51,779 bases of DNA from Kiloniellales bacterium (GTDB lineage: Bacteria > Pseudomonadota > Alphaproteobacteria > Kiloniellales > JAKSDN01): contig JASJEC010000026.1 in NCBI GenBank assembly GCA_030064845.1, forward strand, positions 1 to 51,779, written 5' to 3'. The notes below the pieces were generated by a model. It saw only the letters and a list, made by a program, of their open reading frames with translations. It searched no databases and was not told the DNA's origin. Below, one piece after another: positions 21,672 through 29,822 of this stretch. The translations under genes were made by a program, and so were the position numbers. How positions within the stretch are numbered: the stretch's first letter is position 1; each line of letters opens with the position of its first letter.

Positions 21672-22925
21672 ATGGCTCAATTGACCGACGACTGCTTCGC
21701 CCATGGCGGCAAGCTGATGACCACGGCGGAGGCGCTGGCGCTCCTGGACGCGCGCCTCACCAGCGTGACCGGGACCGAGCGGCTGCCCCTCACCGACGCC
21801 CTGGGCTGCATCCTGGCCGAATCCGTGGTCGCGCCGGGCGATGTCCCGCCGCACGACAACTCGGCGGTCGACGGTTACGCGGTGGTCTTCGAGGACCTCG
21901 ACCCCGAAGCGGAGACCCGCCTGCCGGTCTCGGGCCGGGTTGCGGCCGGCCACCCCCTGGGCCGGCCGGCCCGGCGCGGCGAAGCGATCCGGATCTTCAC
22001 CGGCGCCCCCATGCCCGAGGGCGCCGATACCGTGATGATGCAGGAGGACTGCCGGACCGAGGGAGACACCGTGGTGATCCGGCCGGGCATCAAGCGCGGC
22101 GCGAACCGGCGCCGGCGCGGCGAGGACATTACAGCCGGCACCGAGATCCTGCAGCGCGGCCTGCGCCTCAGGCCCCAGGACCTGGGCCAAGCGGCCGCTG
22201 CCGGGCGCCGGGACCTTCGGGTCTCCAAGCCCCTGAGGGTCGCCCTCTTCTCGACCGGCGACGAACTGTGTGAACCGGGCACGGACCTGGCACCCGGCTG
22301 CATCTACGATTCCAACCGCTTCACCGTGGCCGGGCTGCTGAAGGCCCTGGGCTGCCGGATCGACGACCTGGGCATCCTGGCCGACCGCCCCGAGGTGATC
22401 GAGCCGGCCCTGGCCCGCGCGGCGGCCGAGCACGATCTCATCGTCACCTCGGGCGGCGTCTCGGTCGGCGAGGAGGACCACGTCAAGCAGGCGGTCGAGA
22501 AGCTCGGCCAGCTCCATCTCTGGCGCCTGGCGATAAAGCCGGGGCGGCCGATCGCGCTCGGCCAGGTCGGCTCCGTGCCCTTCGTCGGCCTGCCCGGCAA
22601 TCCAGCCGCCGTGGTTGTCACCTTCCTCAATTTCGTGCGCCCCATGATCCTGCGCCTGATGGGCGCCAGCGACCTCGCCCCCCACCTCTTCCGGGTCACG
22701 GCCGCCTTCGACTACAAAAAGAAGAAGGATCGGCGCGAGTGGGTCCGCGCCCGCCTGGAGCGGGACGACGCCGGTGGCTGGCGGGCGGTCAAGTTCCCGC
22801 GCGACGGGGCCGGCATCCTGTCTTCCCTGGTCGAGTCCGACGGCCTCGTGGAGCTGCCGGAGGGCATGACCGAGCTCACCGCCGGCACCCTGGTCGACTT
22901 TCTGCCGTTCAGCGAGGTGGCCTGA
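21672..22925 (+). CDS. moeA: Molybdopterin molybdenumtransferase
   Basis: MoeA inserts molybdate into adenylylated molybdopterin. The 417-residue product shows PPHDNSAVDGYAV, RIFTGAPMPEGADTVMMQED, the MoCF-fold motif IVTSGGVSVGEEDHVK, KPGRPIALGQ and PFVGLPGNPAAVVVTF, followed by the C-terminal barrel domain. The ATG fits the family, allowing a short N-terminal extension before the MTTAEALALL core. Its stop overlaps the moaD start (TGATG), so the two are translationally coupled. Confidence 0.95.
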   Translation: MAQLTDDCFAHGGKLMTTAEALALLDARLTSVTGTERLPLTDALGCILAESVVAPGDVPPHDNSAVDGYAVVFEDLDPEAETRLPVSGRVAAGHPLGRPARRGEAIRIFTGAPMPEGADTVMMQEDCRTEGDTVVIRPGIKRGANRRRRGEDITAGTEILQRGLRLRPQDLGQAAAAGRRDLRVSKPLRVALFSTGDELCEPGTDLAPGCIYDSNRFTVAGLLKALGCRIDDLGILADRPEVIEPALARAAAEHDLIVTSGGVSVGEEDHVKQAVEKLGQLHLWRLAIKPGRPIALGQVGSVPFVGLPGNPAAVVVTFLNFVRPMILRLMGASDLAPHLFRVTAAFDYKKKKDRREWVRARLERDDAGGWRAVKFPRDGAGILSSLVESDGLVELPEGMTELTAGTLVDFLPFSEVA

Positions 22926-23176
22926 TGAAAGTGCTCTATTTCGCCTGGCTGAGAACCAAGACCGGGATGGCCGAGGAAGAGGTCGCGCCGCCGGACGAGG
23001 TGGCGACGGTCGGCGATCTCCTGGCCTGGCTCAAGGACCGCGGGCCCGGCCACGCCGAGGCCCTGGCCGACCTCGAGGTGGTGCGGGTGGCGGTCAACCA
23101 GGAGTACGCCCAGCCGGACCATCCGGTGAAGCCGGGCGACGAGGTCGCCCTCTTCCCGCCCGTAACGGGAGGCTAG
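22925..23176 (+). CDS. moaD: Molybdopterin synthase small subunit
   Basis: MoaD is the ubiquitin-like sulfur carrier that, as a C-terminal thiocarboxylate, donates sulfur to precursor Z. The 83-residue product starts MKVLYFAWLRTKTG and ends with VTGG, the required Gly-Gly tail. It overlaps moeA and ends two bases before moaE, forming a tight moeA-moaD-moaE operon. Confidence 0.96.
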   Translation: MKVLYFAWLRTKTGMAEEEVAPPDEVATVGDLLAWLKDRGPGHAEALADLEVVRVAVNQEYAQPDHPVKPGDEVALFPPVTGG

Positions 23177-23178
23177 AC

Positions 23179-23649
23179 GTGATCCGGGTGCAGCGCGAAG
23201 CCTTCGACCTGGGCGAGGAACTCTCGGCCCTCAGCAAGGGCAACCACCGGATCGGCGGGCTCGCGTCCTTCGTCGGGCTGGTGCGCGACATGGCCGGCGA
23301 CAAGGCGGTCAGCGCCATGACCCTGGAGCACTATCCCGGCATGACCGAGAAGATGCTGGCGCGGATCGAGGCCGAGGCGCAGGCGCGCTGGCCGCTCGAG
23401 GCCAGCCTGGTCATCCACCGCTACGGCCGCCTGGAGCCGGGCGACCCCATCGTCCTGGTCGCCTGCGCCAGCGCCCACCGCGAGGCGGCGCTGGAGGCCT
23501 GCCACTTCCTGATCGACTGGCTGAAGACCGAGGCTCCCTTCTGGAAACAGGAGGAAGGCCCCGGGGGCGGGCAGTGGGTCGAAGCGCGCGCCAGCGACGA
23601 CGCGGCCCGGAACAAGTGGCGGAAGGGGCGGACGAAGGCGGCGGAGTAG
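23179..23649 (+). CDS. moaE: Molybdopterin synthase catalytic subunit
   Basis: MoaE forms the heterotetramer with MoaD that makes molybdopterin. The 156-residue product has ASFVGLVRD, LEHYPGMTEKML, HRYGRLEPGDPIVLVACASAHR and the lysine-containing DWLKTEAPFWKQE near the active site. The start is GTG, directly after the moaD stop and with a GGGAGG site overlapping the moaD end. Confidence 0.95.
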   Translation: MIRVQREAFDLGEELSALSKGNHRIGGLASFVGLVRDMAGDKAVSAMTLEHYPGMTEKMLARIEAEAQARWPLEASLVIHRYGRLEPGDPIVLVACASAHREAALEACHFLIDWLKTEAPFWKQEEGPGGGQWVEARASDDAARNKWRKGRTKAAE

Positions 23650-23724
23650 GCAACGGCTGTGGAGGTTGGGAGTTCCATTTCCCTCGATAGGTTCCCCGAT
23701 TTCCGCCTGGAAGAACTTCTCACA

Positions 23725-23838
23725 ACCCACCCTCACCGGAGCGCATCGGCGCTATCGTTACGCTCTCCAAGGGAGAGGGAGCCCGTAGGGCTTGACCTTC
23801 GGTCGCCCACGGCGAAGCCATGGGACGGTGAGGGCCGT
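23725..23838. repeat. Intergenic inverted-repeat element
   Basis: CCCTCACC at 23730-23737 is mirrored by GGTGAGGG at 23827-23834, with CTCTCCAAGGGAGAG forming an inner hairpin. It occupies most of the gap between the convergent moaE and ilvE genes and may end both transcripts. Elements with CCCTCACC/GGTGAGGG ends and an inner CTCTCC hairpin are common in proteobacterial gaps. Confidence 0.5.
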
Positions 23839-23874
23839 TTGTTCTAGCGCTCTCGGGTGAAGATCCCCGACGGC

Positions 23875-24777
23875 TTAGGCCGCGCTGGCCGCCGCCGCGT
23901 TCTCGGGCTGGCGCACCAGCTCGTCGTAGGCGGTCATCAGATCGCGGGTGATCTCGCCAGGGGTGAAGGTGAAGCCGTCGATCTCGGCGACCGGGGTGAC
24001 CTCGACCGCAGTGCCCGTGATGAAGACCTCCTGGGTCCGGGCCAGCTCGTCCGGCATGATCGCCCGCTCGACGATCTCGTAGCCGCGCTCGCGCGCCAGC
24101 GCCATGACCGTCCGGCGGGTGATACCATCGAGGAAGCAGTCCGGCGTAGGGGTGTGGAGCACCCCGTCCTGCACCAGGAAGATGTTGGCGCCCGTCGCCT
24201 CGGCGATCCGGCCGCGGTAGTCCAGCATCAGGGCGTCGGCGTAGCCCCGGCCCTCGGCCTCGTGCTTGGAGAGCGTGCAGATCATGTAGAGCCCGGCGGC
24301 CTTGGAGTCGGTCGGGGCGGAGTCCGGCGAGGGCCGGCGCCACTTGGCGATCGACATGCGGATGCCCTTGAGCCGGGCCTCGGTCGAGAAGTAGGCCGGC
24401 CACTCCCAGGCGGCGATCGCCATGTGGATCGTGGTGTTCTGGGCCGAGACCGCCATCATCTCGCTGCCGCGCCAGGCGACCGGACGGACGTAGCCGTCGA
24501 CGATGCCGTTGACCCGGAGCACCTCGTTGGTCGCCGCGTTGATCTCCGCCACGCTGTAGGGGATCTCGAAGCCCATGACCCGCGCCGACTTGTGCAGCCG
24601 CTCGTGGTGCTCGGTCATCTTGAAGACCCGGCCGTTGTAGGACCGCTCGCCCTCGAAGACGCAGCTCGCATAGTGCAGGCCGTGGTTCAGAACGGGAATC
24701 TTGGCCTCGCGCCACGGCACGAGAGCGCCATCCAGCCAGATCTGGCCATCACGGTCGTCGAACGGAAGCATTGACAT
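23875..24777 (-). CDS. ilvE: Branched-chain amino acid aminotransferase
   Basis: IlvE is a PLP enzyme interconverting Leu, Ile and Val with their keto acids. The 300-residue product has the class IV fold: WREAKIPVLNHGLHYASCVFEGER, the PLP-binding lysine in TDSKAAGLYMICTLSKHEA, ALMLDYRGRIAEATGANIF and ITGTAVEVTPV. The start at MSMLPFDDR is chosen over a longer in-frame start by homology. It is divergent from a MarR regulator, which may control it. Confidence 0.94.
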   Translation of the reverse strand: MSMLPFDDRDGQIWLDGALVPWREAKIPVLNHGLHYASCVFEGERSYNGRVFKMTEHHERLHKSARVMGFEIPYSVAEINAATNEVLRVNGIVDGYVRPVAWRGSEMMAVSAQNTTIHMAIAAWEWPAYFSTEARLKGIRMSIAKWRRPSPDSAPTDSKAAGLYMICTLSKHEAEGRGYADALMLDYRGRIAEATGANIFLVQDGVLHTPTPDCFLDGITRRTVMALARERGYEIVERAIMPDELARTQEVFITGTAVEVTPVAEIDGFTFTPGEITRDLMTAYDELVRQPENAAAASAA

Positions 24778-24927
24778 GGCGAATCCCCACCCCAAAGTGG
24801 CCAGTGAAATTTGTTCCGGTCCGGGACAGGGTCTTTCCGCCGGCCTCGGCGGCTCCTCCCTTGCCCTCGCTTTTCCGCCGCTGCGCGCGGTGCGAAATTA
24901 GTTGTTTGTGTAACAGTTGCGGGCGAA

Positions 24928-24948
24928 TATGTCAACATGGCTGACATA
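24928..24948 (+). promoter_or_regulatory. Palindrome over the marR start codon
   Basis: TATGTCA-N7-TGACATA is a perfect 7-bp inverted repeat that contains the regulator's ATG (24937). MarR proteins bind such palindromes, so negative autoregulation is likely, and the site could also affect divergent ilvE. Confidence 0.55.
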
Positions 24949-25440
24949 AAAAGCGGCGCCAACCCTCTTTTTCTGCGCGAGGAGGAACTGCGCCAGGGCA
25001 TGGAGCTCCTGTTCTTCGCCTACCGCGACTTCACGGCGGAACCGGACCAGATCCTGGCGCGCTTCAACTTCGGGCGGGCCCACCACCGGGCGATCTACTT
25101 CGTCGGCCGCCACCCCTCGATCGCGGTGAGCGAGCTCCTCGCCATTCTCGGGATCACCAAGCAGAGCCTGTCCCGCGTGCTCGGCCAACTGGTCCGCGAA
25201 GGCTTCATCATGCAGCGGACCGACCGGCAGGACCGGCGCCGCCGCCTGCTCGAGCTGACCGAGAAGGGCCGGGACCTGGAGCGGCAGCTGAGCGAGAACC
25301 AGCGGCGTCGCATGGCCCGCGCCTACCGGGCGGCCGGGGCGGAGTCCGTCGAGGGCTTCCGCCGGGTGCTGCGCAACCTGATCGACGAGAAGGACCGCAG
25401 CCGCTTCAAGGCCGACGACGAGCGCGAACGCCGCGCATGA
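24937..25440 (+). CDS. MarR-family transcriptional regulator
   Basis: The 167-residue product has the winged helix domain: HHRAIYFVGRHPSIAVSELL, ILGITKQSLSRVLGQLVREG as the recognition helix, and the basic wing DRQDRRRRLLELTEKG. Helices at both ends form the dimer. The ligand is unknown. It is divergent from ilvE and 104 bp ahead of a response regulator. The ATG is selected because an upstream extension lacks homology. Confidence 0.9.
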   Translation: MADIKSGANPLFLREEELRQGMELLFFAYRDFTAEPDQILARFNFGRAHHRAIYFVGRHPSIAVSELLAILGITKQSLSRVLGQLVREGFIMQRTDRQDRRRRLLELTEKGRDLERQLSENQRRRMARAYRAAGAESVEGFRRVLRNLIDEKDRSRFKADDERERRA

Positions 25441-25544
25441 TCCCTTCGTAGAATCCCGTGGCCGTTTAAACCGCCGGCCAAATGGGCTAGTTCTTGCCCA
25501 GAGATCCCAGAGGTCAGCCAGAAGAGCCCCGAACGCCGCCTCCG

Positions 25545-26231
25545 ATGACAGCAGACAAGCCCCATATCCTTGTTGTCGACGACGACACCCGGCTGCGCGA
25601 CCTGCTGCGCCGCTACCTCGGCGAACAGGGCTACCGCGTTACAGTGGCCAAAGACGCCGCCCACGCCCGCGCGCAGCTCGAGGCCTTCGACTTCGACCTG
25701 ATCGTGCTGGACATCATGCTGCCGGGCGAGACCGGGCTCGAGCTGACCTCCTCCCTGCGCGAGAAGAGCGCGGTGCCGGTCCTGCTGCTGAGCGCCATGG
25801 GCGAGGCCGGCGACCGGATCAACGGCCTGGCGGTCGGCGCCGACGACTACCTGCCGAAGCCCTTCGAGCCGCGCGAGCTGGCGCTGCGGGTCCAGGCGAT
25901 CCTGCGGCGCGCCCAACCGTCCTCCGGCCCGGCCGGCAGCGAGGTCGCCTTCGGCGGCTTCCGCTTCAATCTGAAGCGCTCGGAACTGCGCCACGGCGAC
26001 GAGTTCGTGCAGCTTACCGCGGCCGAGGCCTCGCTCCTCGTCGCCCTGGCCCGGCAGCCGGGCGTGCCGGTCTCGCGCGAGGACCTGACGGCGCAGAATC
26101 CCGAGATCGGCAGCGCGCGGACCATCGACGTCCAGATGACCCGCCTGCGCCGCAAGATCGAGAACAACCCGCGCTTCCCGCGGTACTTGCAAACCGTCAG
26201 GGGCACCGGGTATGTCCTGACGCCTGATTAG
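25545..26231 (+). CDS. OmpR-family response regulator
   Basis: The 228-residue product has a receiver domain (VVDDD acidic pocket, phospho-acceptor Asp56 in LIVLDIMLPG, Lys in YLPKPFEPREL) and a winged-helix output domain from about 130 (LTAAEASLLVALARQPGVPV, RTIDVQMTRLRRKIE, TVRGTGYVL). It is 18 bp upstream of its partner kinase and shares its transcript. An in-frame TTG 17 codons earlier is less likely. Confidence 0.95.
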   Translation: MTADKPHILVVDDDTRLRDLLRRYLGEQGYRVTVAKDAAHARAQLEAFDFDLIVLDIMLPGETGLELTSSLREKSAVPVLLLSAMGEAGDRINGLAVGADDYLPKPFEPRELALRVQAILRRAQPSSGPAGSEVAFGGFRFNLKRSELRHGDEFVQLTAAEASLLVALARQPGVPVSREDLTAQNPEIGSARTIDVQMTRLRRKIENNPRFPRYLQTVRGTGYVLTPD

Positions 26232-26249
26232 TGTTCGCGGAGCGTCGCG

Positions 26250-27569
26250 ATGCTCTCGTTGCTCAAGCGCCTGGTGCCGAGATCGTTGTTGGGCCGGTCG
26301 CTGCTGATCATCATCCTGCCGCTGATCCTGACCCAGGTGATCGCGACCTGGGTCTTCTATAACCGGCACTTCGACAACATTACCCAGCGCCTCTCCGACG
26401 GCGTCGCAGGCGACATTGCGGCGGTGATCCGCATCATGGGGCCCCAGCCGACGCCCGGCAGCCGGACCAGCGCACTGCGCCTGGCCAAGGTCAGCTTCTT
26501 TCTCGACGTCACCTTCCACGACGAAGCCAAGCTGCCGGAGGGCCACGAGCAGTTCAAGCCGGACAACATCGTCGAGAGCAAGCTATCCAAGGCTCTGCAC
26601 AGCCGTATGCCCTACGCCTTCATCATCGACACCGCCTGGCGAGACAAGCAGATCCGCGTCGACGTCCAGCTGCCCGACGGCGTCCTGGAGGTCTTCATTC
26701 CACGCAACCGCCTGTTCAGCTCGACCACCTACATCTTCATCGTCTGGATGGTGGGCAGCGCGATCGTGCTGTTCGGCCTGGCTACGATCTTCATGCGCTA
26801 CCAGGTGCGTCCCCTGCGGCGCCTGGCGATGGTGGCCGACGCCTACGGCAAGGGCCGGGATGCCGGCCATGTCAAGGTCGAAGGCGCCAGCGAGGTGCGG
26901 CTGGTGGCCAAAGCGCTGACCCGAATGCGCACCCGGATCAACCGGCAGGTCAGGCAGCGCACGGAGATGCTGGCCGGGGTCAGCCATGATCTGCGCACGC
27001 CCTTGACCCGCATGAAGCTGCACCTCGCTCTGCTCGGCAAGAACAACGAGGTCGACCACCTGCAGGCCGACGTCGCCGAGATGGAGCGGATGGTCGACGG
27101 CTACCTCGCCTTCGCCAGGGGCGAGGGCGCCGAGCAGCCCGAGCGTACCGACCTCTCGCGCCTGCTCCACGACCTGGTGGACCAGATGGATGACGCTGAG
27201 AGCGAAGTCAGTCTGCAGGTCAAGGAACCCATCGTGATGCCTTTGCGGCCGGAGGCCATGCGGCGGTGTCTCGCCAACCTCATCGGCAACGCCAAACGCA
27301 ATGCCCGTATGGTTTCGGTTCGGACGAAGCTTCGGAAGAACAAGGTCGAGATCATGATCGACGACGACGGTCCCGGGATCCCTGAGGCCCGGCGCCGGGA
27401 CGTGTTTCGGCCCTTCTTCCGGCTGGACGAATCGCGCAACCCCGACGCCGGCGGTGCGGGGCTGGGCCTGACCATCGCCCGCGACGTGGTCCGTAGTCAC
27501 GGCGGCGACGTGGTCCTGGAGGATGCGCCCCAGGGCGGCCTGCGCGCCCGGATCTGGTTGCCGGTCTGA
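26250..27569 (+). CDS. Sensor histidine kinase, EnvZ-like
   Basis: The 439-residue product has two membrane helices (about 16-36 and 161-183) around a periplasmic domain of about 120 residues, a HAMP linker (RYQVRPLRRLAMVADAYGKG), a HisKA dimerisation domain with the phospho-acceptor His246 in GVSHDLRTPLTRMKLHL, and an HATPase_c domain (NLIGNAKRNA, DDDGPGIPEARR, GGAGLGLTIARDVV). The DLRTPLTRMKL form of the H box is EnvZ-like. The stimulus is unknown. It pairs with the preceding regulator. Confidence 0.95.
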   Translation: MLSLLKRLVPRSLLGRSLLIIILPLILTQVIATWVFYNRHFDNITQRLSDGVAGDIAAVIRIMGPQPTPGSRTSALRLAKVSFFLDVTFHDEAKLPEGHEQFKPDNIVESKLSKALHSRMPYAFIIDTAWRDKQIRVDVQLPDGVLEVFIPRNRLFSSTTYIFIVWMVGSAIVLFGLATIFMRYQVRPLRRLAMVADAYGKGRDAGHVKVEGASEVRLVAKALTRMRTRINRQVRQRTEMLAGVSHDLRTPLTRMKLHLALLGKNNEVDHLQADVAEMERMVDGYLAFARGEGAEQPERTDLSRLLHDLVDQMDDAESEVSLQVKEPIVMPLRPEAMRRCLANLIGNAKRNARMVSVRTKLRKNKVEIMIDDDGPGIPEARRRDVFRPFFRLDESRNPDAGGAGLGLTIARDVVRSHGGDVVLEDAPQGGLRARIWLPV

Positions 27570-27630
27570 AGCTGGTCTCGGCGCCGCCGAAGTATCCGGC
27601 TTTATCTAAAGTAATACATAAATTCTAGTA

Positions 27631-27670
27631 TTGGTATTTATCTGGGTTTTGCTATATAAGTTATAGCAAA
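27631..27670 (+). promoter_or_regulatory. Promoter with overlapping palindrome ahead of the solo kinase gene
   Basis: TTGGTA and TATATA are 16 bp apart (27631-27636, 27653-27658). A 9-bp perfect inverted repeat, TTTGCTATA-N5-TATAGCAAA (27648-27670), covers the -10 box, a classic repressor position. The region is strongly AT-rich compared with its surroundings. A terminator for the previous gene is less likely because no T-run follows. Confidence 0.5.
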
Positions 27671-27727
27671 GCCACCAATTAAGGTTTGACCGACTTGCGG
27701 AGTCGCAAACCGGTCAAGAGAGGCATC

Positions 27728-28756
27728 ATGAATAGGGATGACAAAAGGAACCAAGCGGCTCTCCCGGCCAAGCATGGCGAGCGGGATTCGGGGGTCGCCC
27801 TCCTCTGGAATGCGAAGCACCGGCGTGCTCCGCGGGCGGCCGGCACCCCGGCCGTTAACCCTGCCAGCGGCGAGCGCTACCGGGAACGCCTCGCCGAGCT
27901 GGCCGCAAACGGCCGGAGCCTCGCGAGCGTCGCCTCGGCCCGGCGACAGCTGGCGGAGACGGTCGAGCTGGCGACCACGATCCTGGACGAGTCCGCCGCC
28001 GCCGACGTAGCGCGCTCGGAATGCCTGGCGCACATGAGCCACGAACTGCGCACACCGCTCAGCGCCATCATCGGCTTCGCGGAGATCATCGCCGACAGCC
28101 TGAAAAAACCAGAACCCTCGGCCGACAAGGCGCTGGAATACACCAGGGACATCAAGAACGCCGGACAGCACCTGCTCGGCCTGGTCAACGACATGCTCGA
28201 CATCGCCAAGGTCGAGGCCGGCAAGCACGAGCTCGTCGAGGATACCCTGGACACGGAAGAGCTTCTCCAGTCCTGCGTGGCCATGGTCCGCGAGCGGGCC
28301 GCGGCGGCGTCGATCGCCCTGGACATGACGGTCCCGGAGAGCTGCGCCACGATCACGGCCGACGGACGCAAGCTCAAGCAGGTGCTGGTCAACCTGCTGA
28401 GCAATGCCGTCAAATTCACGCCGGATCGGGGCAAGGTCGTCCTGGCCGTGGAACCGGCCGGCCCCGACGGCACGGCGATCACGATTCGCGACACGGGGAT
28501 CGGCATGAGCAGCGAGGAGCTCGAGCGGGTTCTCGAGCCCTTCACCCAATTCCGCCGCGACTTGAGGGCCGACCAGCCCGGGACCGGGCTCGGCCTGCCG
28601 CTGGCCAAGGCCTTGACCGAGCTGCACGGCGGCAGCCTGACGATCGAGAGCGCGATCGGAGAGGGAACGGCGGTGCGCATCACCCTGCCCCACGCGCGCC
28701 GGGACCTCGGCGCGGACGAAGCCCCGGTCTCGGGCGCGCGTCCAGAGGTCGCCTGA
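27728..28756 (+). CDS. Soluble histidine kinase without recognisable sensor domain
   Basis: The 342-residue product has no membrane helix. Residues 1-80 are basic, then a predicted coiled coil, and lack a known PAS or GAF domain. HisKA follows with His105 in MSHELRTPLSAIIGFAEII, then HATPase_c with NLLSNAVKFT, IRDTGIGMSSEEL and GTGLGLPLAKAL. The H-box type is that of PleC/DivJ-like kinases and hybrid kinases. No response regulator is adjacent, so its partner is elsewhere. GAGAGG precedes the ATG. Confidence 0.92.
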   Translation: MNRDDKRNQAALPAKHGERDSGVALLWNAKHRRAPRAAGTPAVNPASGERYRERLAELAANGRSLASVASARRQLAETVELATTILDESAAADVARSECLAHMSHELRTPLSAIIGFAEIIADSLKKPEPSADKALEYTRDIKNAGQHLLGLVNDMLDIAKVEAGKHELVEDTLDTEELLQSCVAMVRERAAAASIALDMTVPESCATITADGRKLKQVLVNLLSNAVKFTPDRGKVVLAVEPAGPDGTAITIRDTGIGMSSEELERVLEPFTQFRRDLRADQPGTGLGLPLAKALTELHGGSLTIESAIGEGTAVRITLPHARRDLGADEAPVSGARPEVA

Positions 28757-28779
28757 CGCGGCCTAGAACGCCGGTCCGC

Positions 28780-29130
28780 TCAGTACAGCCGCCCGCCGTC
28801 GGGAACCTTCCGGTCGGGACCGATCATCACGACCTCGCCGTCCCCGTCGGGAAAGCCGAGGACGAGGATCTCCGACATGAACTTGCCGATCTGCTTCGGC
28901 GGGAAGTTCACCACCGCCGCCACTTGGCGTCCGACCACCGTTTCCGGGCTGTAGTACCGGGTGATCTGGGCCGAGGTCTTTCTGACGCCGATCTCCGGCC
29001 CGAAATTCACCCAGAGCTTGATCGCCGGCTGTCGCGCCTCGGGGAAAGGCTCCGCGCGGACCACGGTGCCGACCCGCACCTCGACCTTGAGGAAATCCTG
29101 GAAAGTGATCTCGGCCTGCCCCGATGCCAT
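28780..29130 (-). CDS. tRNA-binding-domain protein, CsaA-like
   Basis: The 116-residue product consists of one OB-fold tRNA-binding domain (PF01588 type): FLKVEVRVGTVVRAEPFPEA, LWVNFGPEIGVRKTSAQIT, and PKQIGKFMSEILVLGF. In Bacillus CsaA acts as a chaperone linked to protein export and also binds tRNA. GGAGGG before MASGQAEIT sets the start. It is downstream of the phasin terminator, so it needs its own promoter or read-through. Confidence 0.9.
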   Translation of the reverse strand: MASGQAEITFQDFLKVEVRVGTVVRAEPFPEARQPAIKLWVNFGPEIGVRKTSAQITRYYSPETVVGRQVAAVVNFPPKQIGKFMSEILVLGFPDGDGEVVMIGPDRKVPDGGRLY

Positions 29131-29200
29131 TGCCCCGCCCTCCAACACGCTCGGCGGCGAAGGCTATCACCGGCCGTGCGGCGAAGACAGGCCCGCCGTC

Positions 29201-29233
29201 AAAGAGAAAGGGCCGCTTCGTCGGAAGCGGCCC
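29201..29233 (-). terminator. Rho-independent terminator of the phasin gene
   Basis: On the minus strand a perfect 10-bp stem (GGGCCGCTTC and complement) with a 4-base loop is followed by a T-rich tail. It begins about 33 bases after the phasin stop. Confidence 0.75.
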
Positions 29234-29265
29234 CAGGCCTTCCAGATTGGGAAGTGGCTAAGCCC

Positions 29266-29718
29266 TCAGGCCGCGCCCTTCTTGATCGCCGTACGCAACT
29301 CGTCGAGACCCTCGGTGATCCGCTTGCTGATCACGTCGGCCGCCTCGGTCTGCGACTTGGCGCCCATCTCGGCCAGCTCGCGGAAGTTCTGGACCGAACG
29401 CGCGACGCCCTGCTTCAGCCACTCGGCCTGCTTGACCATGGCGTCCTCGGGCTTGCCGGTCGCAGTCATCTCCTTCACGGCCGCCGTGGAGTCGGTCATC
29501 ACCTGGCGCATGATCTCGACCTGACGCTCGGTCAGGGCCTTCGCGCCCTCGAACGCGAGCCGGTTGGCATCGCTCAGCGCCTCGATGTTCTTGCGCTGGC
29601 TCTCGATCATCGCCGCCGTATCGACCTGCGGCATCTTGAACTGCTCGGCGAACTTGCCGAAGTCCATGAAAGCCGGGATATCCATGCCCATGAAGGGGTT
29701 GCTGTTGGTCCGCGCCAT
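29266..29718 (-). CDS. Phasin family protein
   Basis: Phasins are amphipathic helical proteins that coat polyhydroxyalkanoate granules. The 150-residue product starts with NPFMGMDIPAFMDFGKFAEQ and continues with the phasin core MIESQRKNIEALSDANRLAFEGAKAL, here cited as positions about 37-62, then long heptad-like helices to the end. It has no cysteine and no signal peptide. It has its own promoter, paired operator-like sites and a terminator. A high-expression storage protein fits this arrangement. Confidence 0.9.
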   Translation of the reverse strand: MARTNSNPFMGMDIPAFMDFGKFAEQFKMPQVDTAAMIESQRKNIEALSDANRLAFEGAKALTERQVEIMRQVMTDSTAAVKEMTATGKPEDAMVKQAEWLKQGVARSVQNFRELAEMGAKSQTEAADVISKRITEGLDELRTAIKKGAA

Positions 29719-29742
29719 CGCCTTAAGCTCCTGATCTCGGGG

Positions 29743-29819
29743 TTATGCTGCAGTGCACAATAATCCTGATATGAATAAGACACGGCCTGCGGTCAAGGTG
29801 TTTTTTTGCAGTGCACAAA
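29743..29819 (-). promoter_or_regulatory. Phasin promoter with two TGC-AGT-GCA operator-like sites
   Basis: On the minus strand TTGACC and CATATC are spaced 17 bp (29791-29796 and 29768-29773 on the plus numbering). TTGTGCACTGCA occurs twice, at 29743-29760 (extended to TTGTGCACTGCAGCATAA) over the start site and at 29805-29819 upstream of -35. The TGC/GCA symmetry fits the PhaR autorepressor/phasin repressor pattern. PhaR is not encoded in the window. Confidence 0.55.
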
Positions 29820-29822
29820 AAT

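Noticed and set aside
27648-27670. The palindrome as a terminator of the EnvZ-like kinase gene
   Set aside because: AT-rich stem without a T-run and overlapping a good -10 box; an operator fits better.
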